A DNA stretch of 64,000 nucleotides. Origin: Spirochaetaceae bacterium (GTDB lineage: Bacteria; Spirochaetota; Spirochaetia; Treponematales; Rectinemataceae). Shown piece after piece: positions 40,659-49,464 of this stretch. Position 1 is the stretch's first letter, and the number at the start of each line of letters is the position of its first letter. The position numbers and the translations under genes were made by a program. The notes below the pieces were generated by a model that had not been told where the DNA came from, searched no databases, and worked only from the letters and a program-made list of their open reading frames with translations. The DNA is taken from assembly GCA_025355995.1 (NCBI GenBank), contig JANXYQ010000105.1, positions 1 through 64,000 of the forward strand. The letters run 5' to 3'.

Positions 40659-41909
40659 ATGGCTGGCCTCAACGTAACGAGCGAGATAGGGACGCTGAAG
40701 CGCGTCATAGTGCATAGCCCCGGCCCGGAGGTCGAGGCCATGACCCCGAAAGAGGCCGAGGCGGACCTCTACAACGACATCATCCCCCTCCCTGCGATGC
40801 TGGGGGAATTCGATGTGCTCAAGTCCTTCCTCGGGACGGTCGCGGAGGTGCTCGAGCTCAAGGATCTCCTCGCCCAGGCCCTCGCCGACCCGGGCGACCG
40901 CTACGAATTCCTCGACGGCCTCGCCCAGCTCTGCCCCATCCGCGGGCGCATGGAGGAACTGATGGCCATGGCGCCCCCGGAGCTCTCCCGCGTCGTCATC
41001 GAGGGCCTCCCCGCCCTCCCGGGCAGCCTCGCCGGCAACTTGAGCCAGCGGAGCTTCTCCCTGAGGCCCCTGCCGAACGCCTATTTCATGCGCGACTCGG
41101 CCGCGGTGGTCAGGGACTGGGCGATCTCCTCGGCGACCGCCTTCGACGTCCGCCTCGTCGAGTCGATAGTGACGCGCTTCCTGTTCCGCAGGCACCCCGA
41201 TTTCCACGCGAAGGGGCTGCTCATCGACGGGCCGAGGGAGCGCAGCCGCTTCATCACCATAGAGGGCGGCGATGTCCTGATACTGTCGCACAACGTGCTG
41301 GCGGTCGGCGTCTCGGAGCGGACGACGCCCGACTCGGTGGAAAGGCTGGCCGCCAACGCCGCGAGGGCCTTCGGCGAGGACATCACGGTCTTCGCCGTCG
41401 TCCTTCCCCGCGAGCGGGCCTGCATCCACCTCGACATGGTATTCACCGCGGTGGATCGCGACGCCTGCCTCGTCTACGCCCCCATCGTCACCGGCCGCAA
41501 CCGGGCCAGGGTCGTCCGCATAGACGCCGGCGCGAAGGGCGCCCTCCGCTTCGGCGAGGAGGAGGGCCTGATCCAGGGCCTGTGGGGCGCGGGCATAGAC
41601 CTCGAGCCCCTGCCCTGCGGAGGCGGGGATACCCTTTTCCAGGAGCGCGAGCAGTGGTGGTCCGGCGCCAACTCCTTCGCCTTCGCCCCTGGCAAGATCA
41701 TCATGTACTCCTGCAACGCGAAGACCCTCGATCGGCTCTCCTCGGCCGGCTTCGCGATCAGGGACGCGCGGGTCTTCATCGAGGGGAAGGAAAGAGTCGA
41801 GGATTTCGAGCGCCTGGCGGTGCGCTTCGACGGCATCGAGCTCGCGCGGGGCGGCGGCGGCGCGCGCTGCATGACCATGCCAGTGGAGAGGGAAGAAGCC
41901 TTTTTTTAA
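40659..41909 (+). CDS. arcA: arginine deiminase
   Basis: The enzyme (416 residues from 40659) hydrolyses arginine to citrulline and ammonia, the first step of anaerobic arginine fermentation. It keeps the family N-terminus NVTSEIGTLKRVIVHSPGPE, the FMRDSAAVV segment with substrate-binding Asp, the EGGDVLILSHNVLAVGVSERT segment with the catalytic Glu and Asp, catalytic His in HLDMVFTAVDRDAC, and the nucleophile Cys in GGGARCMTMPVER. Start choice: an ATG at 40638 would add seven residues. Neither site has a strong ribosome sequence; 40659 matches the family length. The arcB and arcC partners are not in the window. Confidence 0.92.
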   Translation: MAGLNVTSEIGTLKRVIVHSPGPEVEAMTPKEAEADLYNDIIPLPAMLGEFDVLKSFLGTVAEVLELKDLLAQALADPGDRYEFLDGLAQLCPIRGRMEELMAMAPPELSRVVIEGLPALPGSLAGNLSQRSFSLRPLPNAYFMRDSAAVVRDWAISSATAFDVRLVESIVTRFLFRRHPDFHAKGLLIDGPRERSRFITIEGGDVLILSHNVLAVGVSERTTPDSVERLAANAARAFGEDITVFAVVLPRERACIHLDMVFTAVDRDACLVYAPIVTGRNRARVVRIDAGAKGALRFGEEEGLIQGLWGAGIDLEPLPCGGGDTLFQEREQWWSGANSFAFAPGKIIMYSCNAKTLDRLSSAGFAIRDARVFIEGKERVEDFERLAVRFDGIELARGGGGARCMTMPVEREEAFF

Positions 41910-41928
41910 CATTTACCCCGTACTGGCC

Positions 41929-41956
41929 TTGCGCGCCCGACCGGGGCGGCTATCTT
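41929..41956 (+). promoter_or_regulatory. candidate promoter of the small coiled-coil gene
   Basis: TTGCGC (41929-41934), 16-base spacer, TATCTT (41951-41956); the start codon is at 42032. Confidence 0.35.
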
Positions 41957-42031
41957 TTAATTCGGACGGGACCGGACCCGAAACGCTCATCGGTCGAGCT
42001 AAAAACGCGCGATTTAAAAGGCAGGTGGCGA

Positions 42032-42238
42032 ATGAAAGCCAAGTTCGACTGCGAAGAGGCCGAGCTCCTCAAGGAACGACTCATTCGCGTCGAGAACGCG
42101 CTTTTTTGCCTCAGGGCGAAGTCGAAATGCTTCCCCGATTGGGATAACAGCGAGGTGGAGAGGCTAGAGCGCCTCAGATCCGAGCTGCGCTCCCGCTGCG
42201 AGGAGCTGGCGCAGCGGGGCGAGTTGGTCGCGGGCTGA
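42032..42238 (+). CDS. small coiled-coil protein of unknown function
   Basis: The 68-residue protein is predicted almost entirely helical, with heptad-like spacing of Leu/Val in AELLKERLIRVENALFCLR and EVERLERLRSELRSRCEEL, and a short CFPDW break between the helices. It has three or four Cys residues. The ATG follows AGGTGG. The helix-turn-helix-hairpin form suggests a dimeric or adaptor protein; I do not recognise the family. It has a candidate promoter of its own. Confidence 0.55.
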   Translation: MKAKFDCEEAELLKERLIRVENALFCLRAKSKCFPDWDNSEVERLERLRSELRSRCEELAQRGELVAG

Positions 42239-42364
42239 TGCCGACCGCCTCGTAGCCCGCCTCCCCGACCTTGCGGGCACCTCGACTCCATCTACGCGCG
42301 CTTGAATCCTCAACGCGCCTCGTCGTCGGCAGTTACGCTTGAAGCGCGAATCGTGGCCGCTCAG

Positions 42365-45300
42365 CTAGCTGCAGCCGGTAGTCGACCCGCACGTTTCGCA
42401 CTTCAAGCAGGTTCCGTTGCGGACGAGGGTCAGGTGGCCGCAGACGGGACAGGGATCGCCCTCGTAGCCCTTCAGCCTCGCGACGCGGCTGCCCTCGCGG
42501 GCCGCCTTGAAGCGCGCCCCCGACTCGTTGTCCGTTCGCGCCATGCGCGCAGCCTTGCCGGTTTCCGGCGGGCGGTGGGAGGGCGAGGCTCCCGCGTGGG
42601 TCGCCGCCGTCCTGTGGCCCGCGACGCCGTTCGGGGAGCGCGAGTCCTGGGCCGTGGTGGACTCGAGGTCCTCCGGCTTCACCTGGCCGAGCTCGTGCCG
42701 CTCCAAATAGGCTATCGCGAGGTCCCGGAATATGTAGTCGAGCACCGAGGTGGCCATCTTGATGTAGTCGTGGCCCTGGACCATGCCGTTGGGCTCGAAG
42801 CGGGTGAAGGTGAAGGCGTCGACGTACTCCTCGAGGGGGACGCCGTATTGGAGTCCGAGCGAGACCGCGATCGCGAAGGAGTTGAGGATCGATCGGAAGG
42901 CCGCCCCTTCCTTGTGCATGTCCAGGAAGATCTCGCCGATCGCCCCGTCGTCGTACTCCCCGGTGCGGACGAAGACCGAATGGCCCCCGATTTTGGCCTT
43001 CTGCGTATATCCCGAGCGGCGGTTGGGCAAGGCGCGGCGCACGCCTCGAGGGGCGGCGGGCATGCCGGGAAGGTCCTGCGCGTGGGCCTCCCTGGAGCCG
43101 CCCGCGTCGCGCGCGACGCCCGCGTCGCGAGAGGCCCGGGGCTCATCCTCCTCGTCCTCGTAATCGTCGAGGCCCCCCGATTCGAGGGCTACGATCGAGT
43201 CGGCGATGACGTCGGCGCCGGGCGCGAGGGCCGATAGGGGCTGCGAGAGCTTCGAGCCGTCCCTGTAGAGGGCGATGGACTTGAGCATCGAGCGCCAGGC
43301 GAGCATATAAGCGCCCTTGACGTCCTCGTAAGTGGCGGTGTTGGGCATGTTGATCGTCTTCGAGATCGCGCCGGAGACGAAGGGCTGCACGGCGGCCATC
43401 ATCGCGATGTGGGCCGTCCAGCTGATCGAGCGCGTGCCCTTCTTTCCCGAGGCCGTCGCGGTATCGAATACGCAGAGGTGGTCGTCCCGGAGGCCGGGAG
43501 CGCCCTCGAGTCCCATAGAGCCGCAGGCGTAGAGCTCCGCCACCTCTATCTCCTCCTCGGAGAAGCCGAGGTGCCTGAGGAGATTGAAGCCCTGCAGGCC
43601 GTAGGTAGCCTCCGGCAGGCCCAGCCCCTCGAGGGCGTCGCCGCCGATGACGAAGGGGGCGAAGGATCCCTCGAGCGAGATCGCGTCCTTGAGCGCGGCC
43701 TCCACCTTGTCTAGGGAGGCCGATGGGAGTCCCCTGGCCTCGAGCGATGCGTAGGAGAGCCTCCCGGGCGCGCCCTTGAGCGTGCCGCGGCCGAGCGCGT
43801 AGGCCTCTATCTCGCCGATGTCCGATTCGGAGTAGCCGAGGGCCCGCAGGGCCGGCGGGACGGACTGGTTGATGATCTTGAAATAGCCTCCGCCTGCGAG
43901 TTTCTTGAACTTGACGAGGGCGAAGTCGGGCTCGACGCCGGTAGTATCGCAGTCCATGAGGAGGCCGATGGTGCCGGTCGGCGCGATGGCGCTCACCTGG
44001 GCGTTCCTGTAGCCGTGCTTCTCGCCTAGCGCGAGGGCCTGGTCCCAGGAGTCGCGCGCGGCCGCGACCAGGTTGGCGGGGCAGGCGGAGCCGTCCAGCC
44101 CCGTCGGGACGACGGTGAGGCCTTCGTATTCGGCGACCGGGGCGGCGTAGGCCGTCCTGCGGTGGTTTCGGATGACTCGGAGCATGGAATCGCGGTTGGC
44201 CGCGTAGCGGGCGAAGGGACCCCAGGCCGCCGCCATGCGGCTGGACTGGGCGTAGGCCTCGCCCGTCAGTATCGCCGAGAGCGCGGCGGACACGGACCGG
44301 CCCTGCTCCGAGTCGTAGGCGAGGCCCATCACCATGAGTAGCGACCCCAGGTTGGCGTAGCCGAGGCCGAGGGTGCGGTAGTCGTAGCTCCGGCGCGCTA
44401 TCTCCTTCGAGGGGAACTGCGCCATGACCACCGAGATCTCGAGGACGGTCGTCCAGATCCTCACGGCGTGCCGGTAGGCCTCATCGTCGAAGCGCTTGGC
44501 CTTCTCGTCGTAGAAGGCGAGGAGGTTGAGCGAGGCGAGGTTGCAGGCGGTGTCGTCGAGGAACATGTATTCGGAGCAGGGGTTGGAGCCGCGTATCTCG
44601 CCGTCGGCGGGGCAGGTATGCCACTCGTTCACGGTGCCGTGGTACTGCAGTCCCGGGTCTGCGCACTTCCAAGCGGCGCGCGCGATCTCGTCCCAGAGCT
44701 CGCGGGCCTTGAGCTTCTTCATCACCTTGCCCGTCGTGCGCGCGATAAGCTTCCAGTCGCCGTCGTCCTGCACCGCCTGCATGAAGGCGTTGTCCAGGCG
44801 CACGGAGTTGTTCGAGGACTGGCCGGATACCGAGTTGTAGGCCTCTCCCTCCCAAGCGGTGTCGTAGCGGGGGAGTGGCGCCCGTAGGGCGCCCGCGGAG
44901 CTTCGCTCGGCGCTAAAATCCACTGACGAGTAGTCGCCCTGGCGGAACATCGAGAGCAGCTGGTGCAGGAAGGGCGCGGGCACTCCCGCACGGAGGGCGG
45001 ACTTGGCCTCGCGGCGTAGGGTCGGATTGAGCTCGAAGGAGAAGCGCTCCTCCTCGCTCGCACCCTCGGGCGCGCCGGAGCGGGCCGCCTCGGCGAGGGC
45101 GGCCGCCCGGGCCCGCAGCAGCCCCGAGCCCGCGGCGAGGCAGGCGACCTTGTACTCCTCCTCGGCCTTCCAATTCGTGTAGGACTCGATATCCGGGTGG
45201 TCCGCGTCGAGTATCACCATCTTGGCCGCGCGCCGAGTCGTGCCGCCCGACTTGATGGCGGAGGCCGAGCGGTCGGCTATCTTGAGGAAGGAGAGGAGTC

Positions 45301-46045
45301 CGCTCGATACGCCGCCCCCCGAGAGCCCTTCCCTCTGGCCGCGTATCTTGGAGAAGTTGGAGCCCGTGCCGGAGCCATACTTGAAGAGCCTCGCCTCGCG
45401 GGTGACGAGGTCCATGATCCCGCCATCGTTGACTAGGTCGTCCTCTATATTAAGGATGAAGCAGGCATGGGGCTGGGGACGCTCATAGGCCGAGAGGCTC
45501 TTGGTCACCTCGCCGGTGGCCGGGTCCACGTAGAAATGCCCCTGGGCGGGACCCTCGATGCCGTATACCGCATGGAGCCCCGTATTGAACCACTGAGGGC
45601 TGTTGGGAGCCGCCATCTGCCGGCTGAGCATGAACAAGAGCTCGTCGTAGAAGGCTGAGGCGTCGTCCTCGGAATCGAAATAGCCGGCCTTTTTCCCCCA
45701 CTCGGCCCAGGTATAGGCGAGCCGATGGAAGACCTGGCGAGCATCCGTCTCGCCGCTGCTCGACGCGGTTTCTCCCCCCGAGCCCGTGCTCGAGGGGGAA
45801 CGCTGGGCCTTTGGGACGAAAGCGGTCCAGGCCTCCGCCTTGTCAGCGGGTATTCCCGCCTTGCGAAAATATTTTTGCGCTATAATGTCAGTCGCTATCT
45901 GGCTCCAGGTCGAGGGAACGATCGCTCCCTCCATATTGAAGACGGCTTTACCGTCGGGATTGCGAATTTCGCTTTTTCGCGCGACCCACTCGATTCCATC
46001 GTAGGGTCCGGCGCCCTTTTTTGTAAATATTCGCTCGAATTTCAC
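42365..46045 (-). CDS. nrdJ: adenosylcobalamin-dependent (class II) ribonucleotide reductase
   Basis: The 1226-residue enzyme reduces ribonucleotides to deoxyribonucleotides with B12, without oxygen. It contains [48 protein letters not shown] with the catalytic Cys and the Asn/Glu pair, and [20 protein letters not shown]. The C-terminus has a zinc ribbon [13 protein letters not shown]...[11 protein letters not shown] with a redox Cys pair. A charged low-complexity linker ([17 protein letters not shown]) joins the core to the C-terminal part. The start is a GTG preceded by GGAGG. An NrdR-type box stands about 65 bases upstream. Confidence 0.95.
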   Translation of the reverse strand: MKFERIFTKKGAGPYDGIEWVARKSEIRNPDGKAVFNMEGAIVPSTWSQIATDIIAQKYFRKAGIPADKAEAWTAFVPKAQRSPSSTGSGGETASSSGETDARQVFHRLAYTWAEWGKKAGYFDSEDDASAFYDELLFMLSRQMAAPNSPQWFNTGLHAVYGIEGPAQGHFYVDPATGEVTKSLSAYERPQPHACFILNIEDDLVNDGGIMDLVTREARLFKYGSGTGSNFSKIRGQREGLSGGGVSSGLLSFLKIADRSASAIKSGGTTRRAAKMVILDADHPDIESYTNWKAEEEYKVACLAAGSGLLRARAAALAEAARSGAPEGASEEERFSFELNPTLRREAKSALRAGVPAPFLHQLLSMFRQGDYSSVDFSAERSSAGALRAPLPRYDTAWEGEAYNSVSGQSSNNSVRLDNAFMQAVQDDGDWKLIARTTGKVMKKLKARELWDEIARAAWKCADPGLQYHGTVNEWHTCPADGEIRGSNPCSEYMFLDDTACNLASLNLLAFYDEKAKRFDDEAYRHAVRIWTTVLEISVVMAQFPSKEIARRSYDYRTLGLGYANLGSLLMVMGLAYDSEQGRSVSAALSAILTGEAYAQSSRMAAAWGPFARYAANRDSMLRVIRNHRRTAYAAPVAEYEGLTVVPTGLDGSACPANLVAAARDSWDQALALGEKHGYRNAQVSAIAPTGTIGLLMDCDTTGVEPDFALVKFKKLAGGGYFKIINQSVPPALRALGYSESDIGEIEAYALGRGTLKGAPGRLSYASLEARGLPSASLDKVEAALKDAISLEGSFAPFVIGGDALEGLGLPEATYGLQGFNLLRHLGFSEEEIEVAELYACGSMGLEGAPGLRDDHLCVFDTATASGKKGTRSISWTAHIAMMAAVQPFVSGAISKTINMPNTATYEDVKGAYMLAWRSMLKSIALYRDGSKLSQPLSALAPGADVIADSIVALESGGLDDYEDEEDEPRASRDAGVARDAGGSREAHAQDLPGMPAAPRGVRRALPNRRSGYTQKAKIGGHSVFVRTGEYDDGAIGEIFLDMHKEGAAFRSILNSFAIAVSLGLQYGVPLEEYVDAFTFTRFEPNGMVQGHDYIKMATSVLDYIFRDLAIAYLERHELGQVKPEDLESTTAQDSRSPNGVAGHRTAATHAGASPSHRPPETGKAARMARTDNESGARFKAAREGSRVARLKGYEGDPCPVCGHLTLVRNGTCLKCETCGSTTGCS

Positions 46046-46110
46046 AGCTCGCCTCCGTCACATTAGTGAATTAATATATCGAATAAACTTAATAAATAAA
46101 TCAACGGTGG

Positions 46111-46126
46111 ACACTATATATTGGGG
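46111..46126. promoter_or_regulatory. NrdR box upstream of nrdJ
   Basis: ACACTATATATTGGGG (CCCCAATATATAGTGT on the nrdJ strand) fits the 16-base NrdR consensus ACACWATATNTNGTGT closely on its outer half. The usual second box at an integral number of helical turns is not clear. Confidence 0.6.
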
Positions 46127-46263
46127 CTATTCGATTTGCAAGCGCAACAGCTAGGAAAAAAAGAAAAAATTCCTGTTCGCGCGGCGAAGCGGATATCATC
46201 GAGCCAGAGATCTTCGTCCATGCTAAGGGGGGCCAGGTTTATTCCCGATAATCGAAGGAGCCT

Positions 46264-47856
46264 ATGAAATTAGCCGCAGTCATCTATGCAGGATCCTTGT
46301 CGCCCCACGCGCTCAAGCCTATCGCCGGCGGCGATTCGGCCTACGAACGCTGTCTTGGCTTCGTTCGCCGGCTTCCGGGCCTCGAGCGCGCCGTCGTCGC
46401 GGAGGGGATGCTGGCCCTGCCCGAGGGAGGTTTCCCCAAGGTACGACGGGAGCGCTGGACCCTCGACCTCCTCCTCGAGGAAATGGCGGCGGTCGGCCAG
46501 GGCGTCGACGCGGTCCTCCTCGCCTGGGCGGACCAGCCCTTCCTCGACTCGGTACTCGCCGCCAAGATGCTGGAGGATTTCCGGCGATACAGGGCCGAGT
46601 ACGGTTTTGCCGACGGCTATCCCGTAGGTCTCTCCGCCGAGCTGCTTTCGCCCCGGGTGATCCAGGCGGTCCGGGGCCTCGCCTCGTCGCTACCTCCCGG
46701 AACCGGGCCCGGGACCGGTTCCCAGATCGAGAGGGACTCCCTGTTTACCGCGATACAGAAGGACATCAACGCCTTCGATATCGAGACCGACATATCCCCG
46801 GTCGACCTCCGCGACTTGAGGCTCACCCTCGCCTGCGACACGAAGCGGAACGGATTGCTCGTCGAGAGGCTCGCCTCCGCAGGCGTTTCCGACGCCGCGA
46901 GCGCCCTGGCGTCGATACCCGAGAATCTCGGCCTCCTGCGGACCCTGCCCGCCTTCGTGCAAGTGCAGGTCGCGTCGGGTTGCCCCCAATCCTGCAAGCT
47001 TTGCGCCTACCCGGCCTTCGGCCCCCGATTCGCGGGCGGCGGAGGGAGCGTGCTCGAGCTGAAGCGGGAAATGCCGCGCGAGGATTTCGCCTCCGTCCTC
47101 GACCAGGTCGTCGACCTCAGCGAGGATGCCGTCATCGACATTTCCCTCTGGGGGGAGCCGAGCCTCCACTCGGATATCCAGGGCCTCGTCGGCGAGGTCA
47201 TGGCGCGGCCCACGCTCTCCCTCATCGTCGAGACTTCCGGGCTCGGTTGGATCCGCGGTTCCGGCGAGGGCGCCGCCGATCCGATCCGGGCGCTGGCCGG
47301 CCGCTATGCCTCGGAGGGACGCATCGATTGGATCGTCTCCCTGGACGCGGCGAGCCCCGAGCTCTACGCGGAGCTCCGCGGGCCGGGCTTCGAGGAGGCG
47401 ACGGCTTTCGCCGAGAGGCTCATCGATCTCTTCCCCGGCCGCGCCCACGTGCAGATGGTCAGGTCGAGGGAGAACGAGGCCGAGCTCGAGGCTTTCTGGC
47501 GAGGATGGAAGAAGAAGACGGACAAGGTGATCGTGCAGAAGTACTCGCGCTCCGCCGGCCTCCTGCCCGAGCGGAAGGTCTCGGACCTCTCGCCCCTGAC
47601 GCGGCGGCCCTGCTGGCACCTCAAGCGGGACCTCTCCGTGCTCGTCGACGGGACCGTGGCCCTCTGCCGCGATTATTCGCAGGGCGACACGAGGCTGGGC
47701 GGCGCCTTCGGGCCCGGCTCGGCGGGCCTGGCGGCCGCCTGGGCCGCCGGCGAGAGCTTCCACGCGGCCCACATCGCGGCCTGCCGCTCGGGCGACGGCG
47801 CCCTCTTCCCCCGACCCTGCGAGGCTTGCGATGAATACTATACCTACAACGCTTGA
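46264..47856 (+). CDS. spiro-SPASM radical SAM protein with nucleotidyltransferase-like N-terminus
   Basis: The 530-residue protein has two parts. Residues 1-200 resemble a sugar nucleotidyltransferase fold (LAAVIYAGSLSPHALKPIAGGDSAYER) but the G-x-G...R...K loop is degenerate, so activity is doubtful. From about residue 235 is a radical SAM domain with cluster motif GCPQSCKLCAYP, and ISLWGEPSLHSDI. The C-terminus has the SPASM-type Cys pattern (RRPCWHLKRDLSV...VALCRDY, PCEACDEYY) for auxiliary iron-sulfur clusters. This architecture is the spirochaete-restricted spiro-SPASM family, whose substrate is unknown. It begins the cluster 46264-54620 and its end overlaps the GT gene by 26 bases. Confidence 0.85.
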   Translation: MKLAAVIYAGSLSPHALKPIAGGDSAYERCLGFVRRLPGLERAVVAEGMLALPEGGFPKVRRERWTLDLLLEEMAAVGQGVDAVLLAWADQPFLDSVLAAKMLEDFRRYRAEYGFADGYPVGLSAELLSPRVIQAVRGLASSLPPGTGPGTGSQIERDSLFTAIQKDINAFDIETDISPVDLRDLRLTLACDTKRNGLLVERLASAGVSDAASALASIPENLGLLRTLPAFVQVQVASGCPQSCKLCAYPAFGPRFAGGGGSVLELKREMPREDFASVLDQVVDLSEDAVIDISLWGEPSLHSDIQGLVGEVMARPTLSLIVETSGLGWIRGSGEGAADPIRALAGRYASEGRIDWIVSLDAASPELYAELRGPGFEEATAFAERLIDLFPGRAHVQMVRSRENEAELEAFWRGWKKKTDKVIVQKYSRSAGLLPERKVSDLSPLTRRPCWHLKRDLSVLVDGTVALCRDYSQGDTRLGGAFGPGSAGLAAAWAAGESFHAAHIAACRSGDGALFPRPCEACDEYYTYNA

Positions 47857-48790
47857 CGCCGGGACCGTACCGTATACGGTCGTAGGCGCCCCGAAGCCCG
47901 GCGGGGGAGGGGAAGCTCCCGCCCTTTCGGTAGTCCTCCTCAACCGCGGCTCGAGGCTCTACAGGGGCGACCCTATCGCGGAGCTCGAGCGGGTCGGGCT
48001 CGGCTCGGTCGTCTCCGTCGAGCCGAAGCCCGAGTCCCTCGACCTCGAAGCCCTCTCCGCGCGTCACCCCGGCGCGCGCTTCCTCCTCCTCTCCGAGCCC
48101 GCCTCCCCCGGCGCGCAGATCAACCTGGCGATCCGGGAATCGCGCGGGCCTTACGTCTTCGTGCTATGGAGCGACATGGCCCTCGCGGCCCAGGGCCTCT
48201 CGAGCCGCTTCTTCGAGCGGCTGGCCGAGCGCGACATCCTATGCCAGGCCCCCGACCTCTTCGCCAGGGGAGGGGAGCAGGTCCCGGCGGCGGCCTCGCC
48301 GGCCTTCAACCGCTCGAGCCTCAAGGTGCTGAGCCTCCCCCCCGCCAAGGACGGCACGAGGAGCCTCTTCCCCTTCGACTACGCGGGAATCTACTCGCGC
48401 GAAAAATTCGTGCTGACGGGCGGCTTCGACGCGAGGCTCTCCAATCCCTACTGGCAGAAGCTCGATTTCGGTTTCCGCGCCTGGCTCTGGGGCGAGGAGA
48501 TCCGCATCGCCCAGGCGCTCAAGGTTTCCTACGCGGACGCCCCGACGAGCGAGGACGAGACTCCCGACGAGTGCTATAAATGGTTTTGGCTCAAGAACCT
48601 CGCGCCCAGCTTCCGCGGGGACTGCGGGGCCATAGGGCCTTCCCGCTTCTGGTCCTACCTCAGGAGCAGGGGAGGCGGCGCCCCCTCGGCCCTCGGCGAA
48701 TTCCGCGCGGCTCGCGAATGGGTCCGGAAGAACCGCTTCCGCTTCCGCACCGACGCCGCCAGCCTCGTCGACCTCTGGGAGGAGTCGTGA
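47831..48790 (+). CDS. glycosyltransferase family 2-like protein
   Basis: The 319-residue protein has a GT-A fold: SVVLLNRGSRLYRGDPIAELER, a degenerate metal motif (VFVLWSDMAL) and an acceptor region with FDYAGIYSREKFVLTGGFD, common to family 2 transferases. Residues 240-280 contain a Trp-rich stretch (YKWFWLKNL). It is overlapped by 26 bases at its start by spiro-SPASM and ends as GTGA with the cytidylyltransferase. It probably adds a sugar to a lipid or protein carrier within the same pathway. Confidence 0.65.
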   Translation: MNTIPTTLDAGTVPYTVVGAPKPGGGGEAPALSVVLLNRGSRLYRGDPIAELERVGLGSVVSVEPKPESLDLEALSARHPGARFLLLSEPASPGAQINLAIRESRGPYVFVLWSDMALAAQGLSSRFFERLAERDILCQAPDLFARGGEQVPAAASPAFNRSSLKVLSLPPAKDGTRSLFPFDYAGIYSREKFVLTGGFDARLSNPYWQKLDFGFRAWLWGEEIRIAQALKVSYADAPTSEDETPDECYKWFWLKNLAPSFRGDCGAIGPSRFWSYLRSRGGGAPSALGEFRAAREWVRKNRFRFRTDAASLVDLWEES

Positions 48791-49464
48791 GCGTGACCGC
48801 GATAGTCCTGCAGGCCCGGATGGGCTCGACCCGCCTGCCCGGCAAGGCCCTCCTTCCCCTCGGAGGCTCGACCCTCGTCGAGCAGGCGATGGCGCGCCTG
48901 GCCCTCGTGGAGGCCGACGCCCGCGTCCTCGCCACCGACCATGCGAGCGCGCTGGCCCTGGCCCCCGCGGCCGAGCGGCGAGGCTTCGATCTCCTCGTCG
49001 GCCCCTCCGAGGACGTTCTCGCGCGCTATTGCCTCGCGGTCAAGCGCTTCGGCATCGATCTGGTCCTGCGCGCCACCGGTGACAATCCCCTGGTCTCCCA
49101 CGAGCTCGCGAGCCTCCTCCTGGAGCGCCGAGCCTCCTCGCCCTCGGACTACTCCGGGTACAGGGGGATGCCGACCGGGATGGGCGTAGAGCTCGTCGCC
49201 GCCGACGCCCTCCTCAGGGCCGAGGCCGAGGCCAAGGACCCTTCCGAGCGCGAGCACGTCTGCCCCTATCTCTACGGCCACCCCGAGCTCTTCCGCGTGG
49301 ACCGCCCAGAAGCCCCGAGCGAATACCTCGCAGGCGGCGCGAGCGTCACGGTGGATACGGAGGCGGACTACGAGGCCGTCCTGAGGATCTACGGCGCGTT
49401 GTACGCCGGCATCCCGATACCCAGCGTCGCCGTCCTCGTCTATATTAGGAGCGGGAGAAAATGA
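48787..49464 (+). CDS. SpsF-like cytidylyltransferase (CMP-sugar synthetase family)
   Basis: The 225-residue protein begins TAIVLQARMGSTRLPGKALL, the nucleotide-binding signature of spore-coat polysaccharide SpsF and CMP-NeuAc/KDO synthetases, and has LRATGDNPLVS with metal-binding Asp. It should activate an acidic sugar, such as a nonulosonic acid, as its CMP derivative. I start at the GTG at 48787, which follows GGAGGA and overlaps the upstream stop as GTGA. It overlaps the SpsG-like gene by four bases. Confidence 0.8.
   Translation: MSVTAIVLQARMGSTRLPGKALLPLGGSTLVEQAMARLALVEADARVLATDHASALALAPAAERRGFDLLVGPSEDVLARYCLAVKRFGIDLVLRATGDNPLVSHELASLLLERRASSPSDYSGYRGMPTGMGVELVAADALLRAEAEAKDPSEREHVCPYLYGHPELFRVDRPEAPSEYLAGGASVTVDTEADYEAVLRIYGALYAGIPIPSVAVLVYIRSGRK

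Noticed and set aside
42365-46045. Intein within NrdJ
   Set aside because: The 1226 residues are explained by the class II core, a charged linker and the zinc-ribbon tail; no splice-junction motifs were seen.
46046-46263. Cobalamin riboswitch before nrdJ
   Set aside because: No B12-box-like conserved sequence or matching fold was found; only an NrdR-type site.
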